Source of the DNA: a virus
Direction: 5' to 3' (one strand)
Length of the DNA stretch: 23,713 bases
Virus record (IMG/VR): IMGVR_UViG_3300010396_000101
Span: 1-23,713 of that record
Shown: positions 21,249 through 23,713 of the stretch, one piece after another
Position numbering within the stretch: position 1 is the first letter of the stretch
Layout of the letters: every line of letters begins with the position of its first letter
Notes under the pieces: model-generated
Told to the model about the DNA's origin: nothing
What the model saw: the letters and a program-made list of their open reading frames with translations, nothing else
Database searches by the model: none
Program-made: the position numbers and the translations under genes

Positions 21249-21343
21249 TAAATCGACGCCCCGTATATTCGGCACGTCAAGAAATGGCAACCCACGTTAA
21301 ATCGCCGGTTGATTTTGTGGTAAATCGCATTTGGAGAGTATGA
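21249..21343 (+). promoter_or_regulatory. noncoding gap with three TAAATCG repeats
   Basis: This 95-base gap before the scaffold gene carries TAAATCG three times, at 21249, 21298 and 21321. No terminator hairpin and no consensus promoter is visible. The GGAGAG just before ATG 21344 serves the scaffold gene. The repeats may bind a protein or be coincidence. Confidence 0.3.
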
Positions 21344-22120
21344 ATGCAAGACGGTGAAAACAGTAACAATGTGAATCTGGAAGAAAGCAGTTTTGAATCT
21401 GCCTATGACGGAAAGGCCACGGAAACGCCGCCGACTACGCAAGAGCAGCAACAAAACAGCGCGGCACCCGCGCAGCAATCTGCACAGAAGACATTGGAGG
21501 AACGTTTCGCGGCGCTCGAAAAGAGCCACGATACATTGTCAGGGACTTTTGGCGGCATTAAGCGCGACCTACAGTCTTTGTTAGCCACTTCGAAAGAGGC
21601 CGCTAGCAAAGTGAGTGATGCGCCAACGCAGCAACAAGTCCAGCAGGCGGCGAACAATCCTCAAAAGTGGCAAATCCTTCAGCAGCAGCATCCTGATTGG
21701 GCGGCAGCCCTTCAGGAAGGAATGACCGAGCGCTTATCAAAAGAGCGTGGCGAGTTATTTACGGAAGCACGAAAAGCGGCACGCATTGACTACAAGCTAG
21801 ATGCCATTGTCTCCAATGGAGATTGGCAGCAAGTGGTTACAAGCGATGAGTATAAGCAGTGGATATCGGCACAGGCCCCTGAATTTCAGGCACTTGAGCA
21901 ATCCGATTCAATTGCTGATGCAGAAAAGCTATTGCGCGCCTATGAGTACTTCCAGAAGCAGAAGGGAAAGACTGCGACCACACCGCAACAACCATCTCCG
22001 CAGGCTCAGACTCGACAAAAGCGAATTGAAGCATCCCTACAGCCTCGCGGCTCTGGTGCGCCAATTTCGTCCAGCATTAACGATGAAGAAGCCGCCTTTG
22101 AAGCCGCATACAAATCTTAA
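21344..22120 (+). CDS. capsid scaffold protein, 258 aa
   Basis: Located between portal and major capsid and built like a scaffold: acidic, Gln-rich, no globular fold, with a long helical centre (KTLEERFAALEKSHDTL, LQEGMTERLSKERGELFTEARKAAR). The C-terminal helix region ends in QTRQKRIEASLQPRG and INDEEAAFEAAYKS, a common end of scaffolds that bind capsid proteins. An EExxFExAY motif occurs both near the N-terminus (13-21) and at the end (248-256). GGAGAG precedes the ATG, with slightly short spacing. It is expected to be removed or ejected when the procapsid matures. Confidence 0.82.
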   Translation: MQDGENSNNVNLEESSFESAYDGKATETPPTTQEQQQNSAAPAQQSAQKTLEERFAALEKSHDTLSGTFGGIKRDLQSLLATSKEAASKVSDAPTQQQVQQAANNPQKWQILQQQHPDWAAALQEGMTERLSKERGELFTEARKAARIDYKLDAIVSNGDWQQVVTSDEYKQWISAQAPEFQALEQSDSIADAEKLLRAYEYFQKQKGKTATTPQQPSPQAQTRQKRIEASLQPRGSGAPISSSINDEEAAFEAAYKS

Positions 22121-22141
22121 TTCTTCAAAGGAAATTGAAAC

Positions 22142-23209
22142 ATGACTATGCAAACCTTTGCGCTTGATCCTGCCCGTATCGGCAAGTTCAAGGGCGATAT
22201 CCTCAAGCACGCCAAGCCTTTCGAGTGCCTTGGCAAAGCCGGCCGTCAGGTCAAGTATGACAAGAACATGAGCGATACCTATGTCGCTCGTCGTTGGCTT
22301 CCGTATGGCGCTACCGCAACCAATCCCAATATCTTCTTCCAGAATGGTACTGGTGATCGCGGCAATGCTTACGTTCAAGCCCACCTCACCGCCGAAGGCG
22401 TGACACCGAACCCGGATAGCATCGCTCCGGTTGACATCACGGAAATCGTCTATCAGTACTCATGTCTGTACGGCTTTACCGACAAGACATACAACCTGTA
22501 CGAAGACGATGTGCCGGAACAAATGAAAATGCAAATCGGCGAACGCGTGGCATTGGTCAATGAAATGATCAGCTACGGGAAGCTGAAGGCGACCACCAAC
22601 CAGTACTACGGCGGCGCAGGCACTTCCCGCGCAACAACCAATGGCCCGGTGACGCTGACGCTGCAATCCGCATTCGTGCGCGGCCTCAAGGCTAACCACG
22701 CTATGCCGGTGACGCGCCTTCTGTCTGCCGCTGCAAAGTACGACACCTCGGCTGTCGCACCAGGCTACTTCGTCTACGCTCACACGGACTTGGAACGCCA
22801 GATTCGCGACTTGCCGAACTTCACGCCGGCAGAAAAGTACGCATCCGGCACTCCGGAGCCTGGTGAAATCGGCAAGTGCGAACAATGCCGCTACATCCTG
22901 TCGCCTGACCTGCCGTCGTTCCAAGATGCGGGCGCCGCCGTGGCAACCTGGCAGGGTGCCGGTTCTGGTTACTCGACCTCCGGCACCAATCTGGACGTGT
23001 ACAGCATGATCGTCATGGGCGCTGATGCATTTTCGCAAATCGCCGTACGTGGTCTGAACTCGCTGGACCCCACCTTCTTGCCGCCCGGCGAAAAGAGCAA
23101 GTCCGACCCGCTCGGCCAACGTGGCTATGCTGGCACCAGCTGGTGGAAGGCAACGATGCTGGAAAATCCACTGTGGATGGCCTGTATCAACGTCGCTCGT
23201 CAAGCGTAA
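22142..23209 (+). CDS. major capsid protein, N4-gp56 family, 355 aa
   Basis: The protein has the features of N4-gp56-type major capsids: AGRQVKYDKNMSDTYVARRWLPYG near the N-terminus, then VTPNPDSIAPVDITEIVYQYSCLYGFTD and the GERVALVNEMISYGKL helix. A long segment containing VYAHTDLERQIRDLPNF follows, and the end is GYAGTSWWKATMLENPLWMACINVA. AAAGGA precedes ATG 22142. It should form HK97-fold hexamers and pentamers of the head. It directly follows the scaffold with a short gap (22121-22141). Confidence 0.93.
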   Translation: MTMQTFALDPARIGKFKGDILKHAKPFECLGKAGRQVKYDKNMSDTYVARRWLPYGATATNPNIFFQNGTGDRGNAYVQAHLTAEGVTPNPDSIAPVDITEIVYQYSCLYGFTDKTYNLYEDDVPEQMKMQIGERVALVNEMISYGKLKATTNQYYGGAGTSRATTNGPVTLTLQSAFVRGLKANHAMPVTRLLSAAAKYDTSAVAPGYFVYAHTDLERQIRDLPNFTPAEKYASGTPEPGEIGKCEQCRYILSPDLPSFQDAGAAVATWQGAGSGYSTSGTNLDVYSMIVMGADAFSQIAVRGLNSLDPTFLPPGEKSKSDPLGQRGYAGTSWWKATMLENPLWMACINVARQA

Positions 23210-23219
23210 TGGGTGAGTC

Positions 23220-23713
23220 ATGCAAGCAACCATCACCCAGTACCTTGATGGCATGCCTAACGAGGGTTCGCGCAGGGCAGTTGCGGCTTCTTTGAAGGAA
23301 ATCGGCGACACGGTTTCTTCTCAATCGCTGCAATCTGCTGCGTTGCGAATCTCGGGCGGCTCCGCCTCTCCAACTGTCCAGACGAATGCCACGTATTACG
23401 GCGTCGCCATGGGCAAACTGCAAAAAATCGCGTCGGGAACCGCAATGCCCGCACTACCCGGCACTGTGGTTAATGGAACATTCAATGTGTTCTGTTTCTA
23501 CGTGAATTTTGCAGGAACCGTTTCGGTTACTCCCGGTACGCCGGGCGCAACGCTGGCGCAGGTTCTTTTCCCGCCAAGCTCCACGATCGGCTCAGCATCT
23601 ATCGGCTTCGTCATCATTAATCCGACCGGCACCGGCAACTTTGTTGGCGGCACCACGAATCTTGATGACGCAACCGTTGTGCCAAATGCCGTCTTCATCA
23701 ATACCTTGGGTCC
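23220..23713 (+). CDS. virion-type protein after the capsid, partial at the right edge
   Basis: ATG 23220 has GGGTGAG upstream and the frame stays open to the last base, so at least 164 residues are seen and the C-terminus is missing. The N-terminus is helical (MQATITQYLDG, RRAVAASLKEIGDTV). The rest is Thr/Gly/Val-rich and beta-like (GTFNVFCFYVNFAGTVSVTPGTPG). Position right after the major capsid suggests a decoration, adaptor or fibre protein. A family cannot be named from this part. Confidence 0.65.
   Translation, partial: MQATITQYLDGMPNEGSRRAVAASLKEIGDTVSSQSLQSAALRISGGSASPTVQTNATYYGVAMGKLQKIASGTAMPALPGTVVNGTFNVFCFYVNFAGTVSVTPGTPGATLAQVLFPPSSTIGSASIGFVIINPTGTGNFVGGTTNLDDATVVPNAVFINTLG

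Noticed and set aside
22460-23311. 283-aa leftward frame opposite the major capsid gene
   Set aside because: Antisense to a recognised capsid gene and crosses its end; no ribosome binding site.
1-23713. CRISPR arrays, insertion sequences, attachment sites
   Set aside because: No spaced direct-repeat array, no transposase or terminal inverted repeats, and no integrase or tRNA fragment that would mark an attachment site.

Overview
The window is a continuous stretch of a tailed double-stranded DNA phage (or prophage) genome. Almost every gene reads left to right, and most neighbours overlap by four bases at NTGA junctions. The gene content is that of a temperate-type phage: NinB and NinG recombination proteins, a DUF1376-type replication protein, a primase-helicase, small and large terminase, portal, scaffold and an N4-gp56-type major capsid protein. 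No integrase, repressor, lysis gene or tail gene was identified, so lifestyle and tail type stay open. The long Gln-rich portal followed by an N4-gp56-type capsid suggests a short-tailed phage. Several small proteins look like those I remember from Burkholderia and Bordetella phages, so a betaproteobacterial host is my guess; this rests on recall, not on a search.

Layout. 1-680 holds a small leftward gene, a 36-residue zinc-ribbon protein and a probable control region. 681-3787 is an early operon: a DNA-binding regulator, several short unknowns, a winged-helix-like protein, a Cys-rich protein, a DPPY-type DNA methyltransferase and NinB. 3784-4719 is a C5-cytosine methyltransferase reading frame interrupted by one in-frame TGA, with a 279-residue second reading frame nested in the +1 frame. 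NinG, a 35-residue protein, the DUF1376 protein and the primase-helicase follow (4716-7811). 7808-10250 holds small unknowns, two membrane proteins and, last, a Q-like late regulator with a sigma-region-4-like C-terminus.

10251-10848 has no convincing gene. It begins with a -10-like dyad, contains a series of nested complementary arms over about 490 bases, and ends in a strong intrinsic terminator directly before the next gene. I read it as a late-transcript leader or an undescribed structured RNA, placed where a Q-type antiterminator would act. This is the strongest candidate for something new.

10849-11661 is a cluster of five tiny genes, two of them membrane proteins, closed by a terminator. 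11727-13580 holds small unknowns, including a pair of diverged tandem paralogues and a KTSC-domain protein. 13583-15609 is the terminase pair. A four-gene block (15612-18373) sits between the large terminase and the portal. It encodes two small beta-type proteins, an SGNH-hydrolase-like protein and a collagen-like protein with a signal peptide. Portal, a 69-residue protein, scaffold, major capsid and the start of another virion-type protein complete the window; the last one runs off its right edge.

Working model: the early operon copies and modifies the DNA and ends with the late regulator. The regulator lets RNA polymerase pass the leader terminator near 10830 (and perhaps the one near 11700) to express packaging and head genes.
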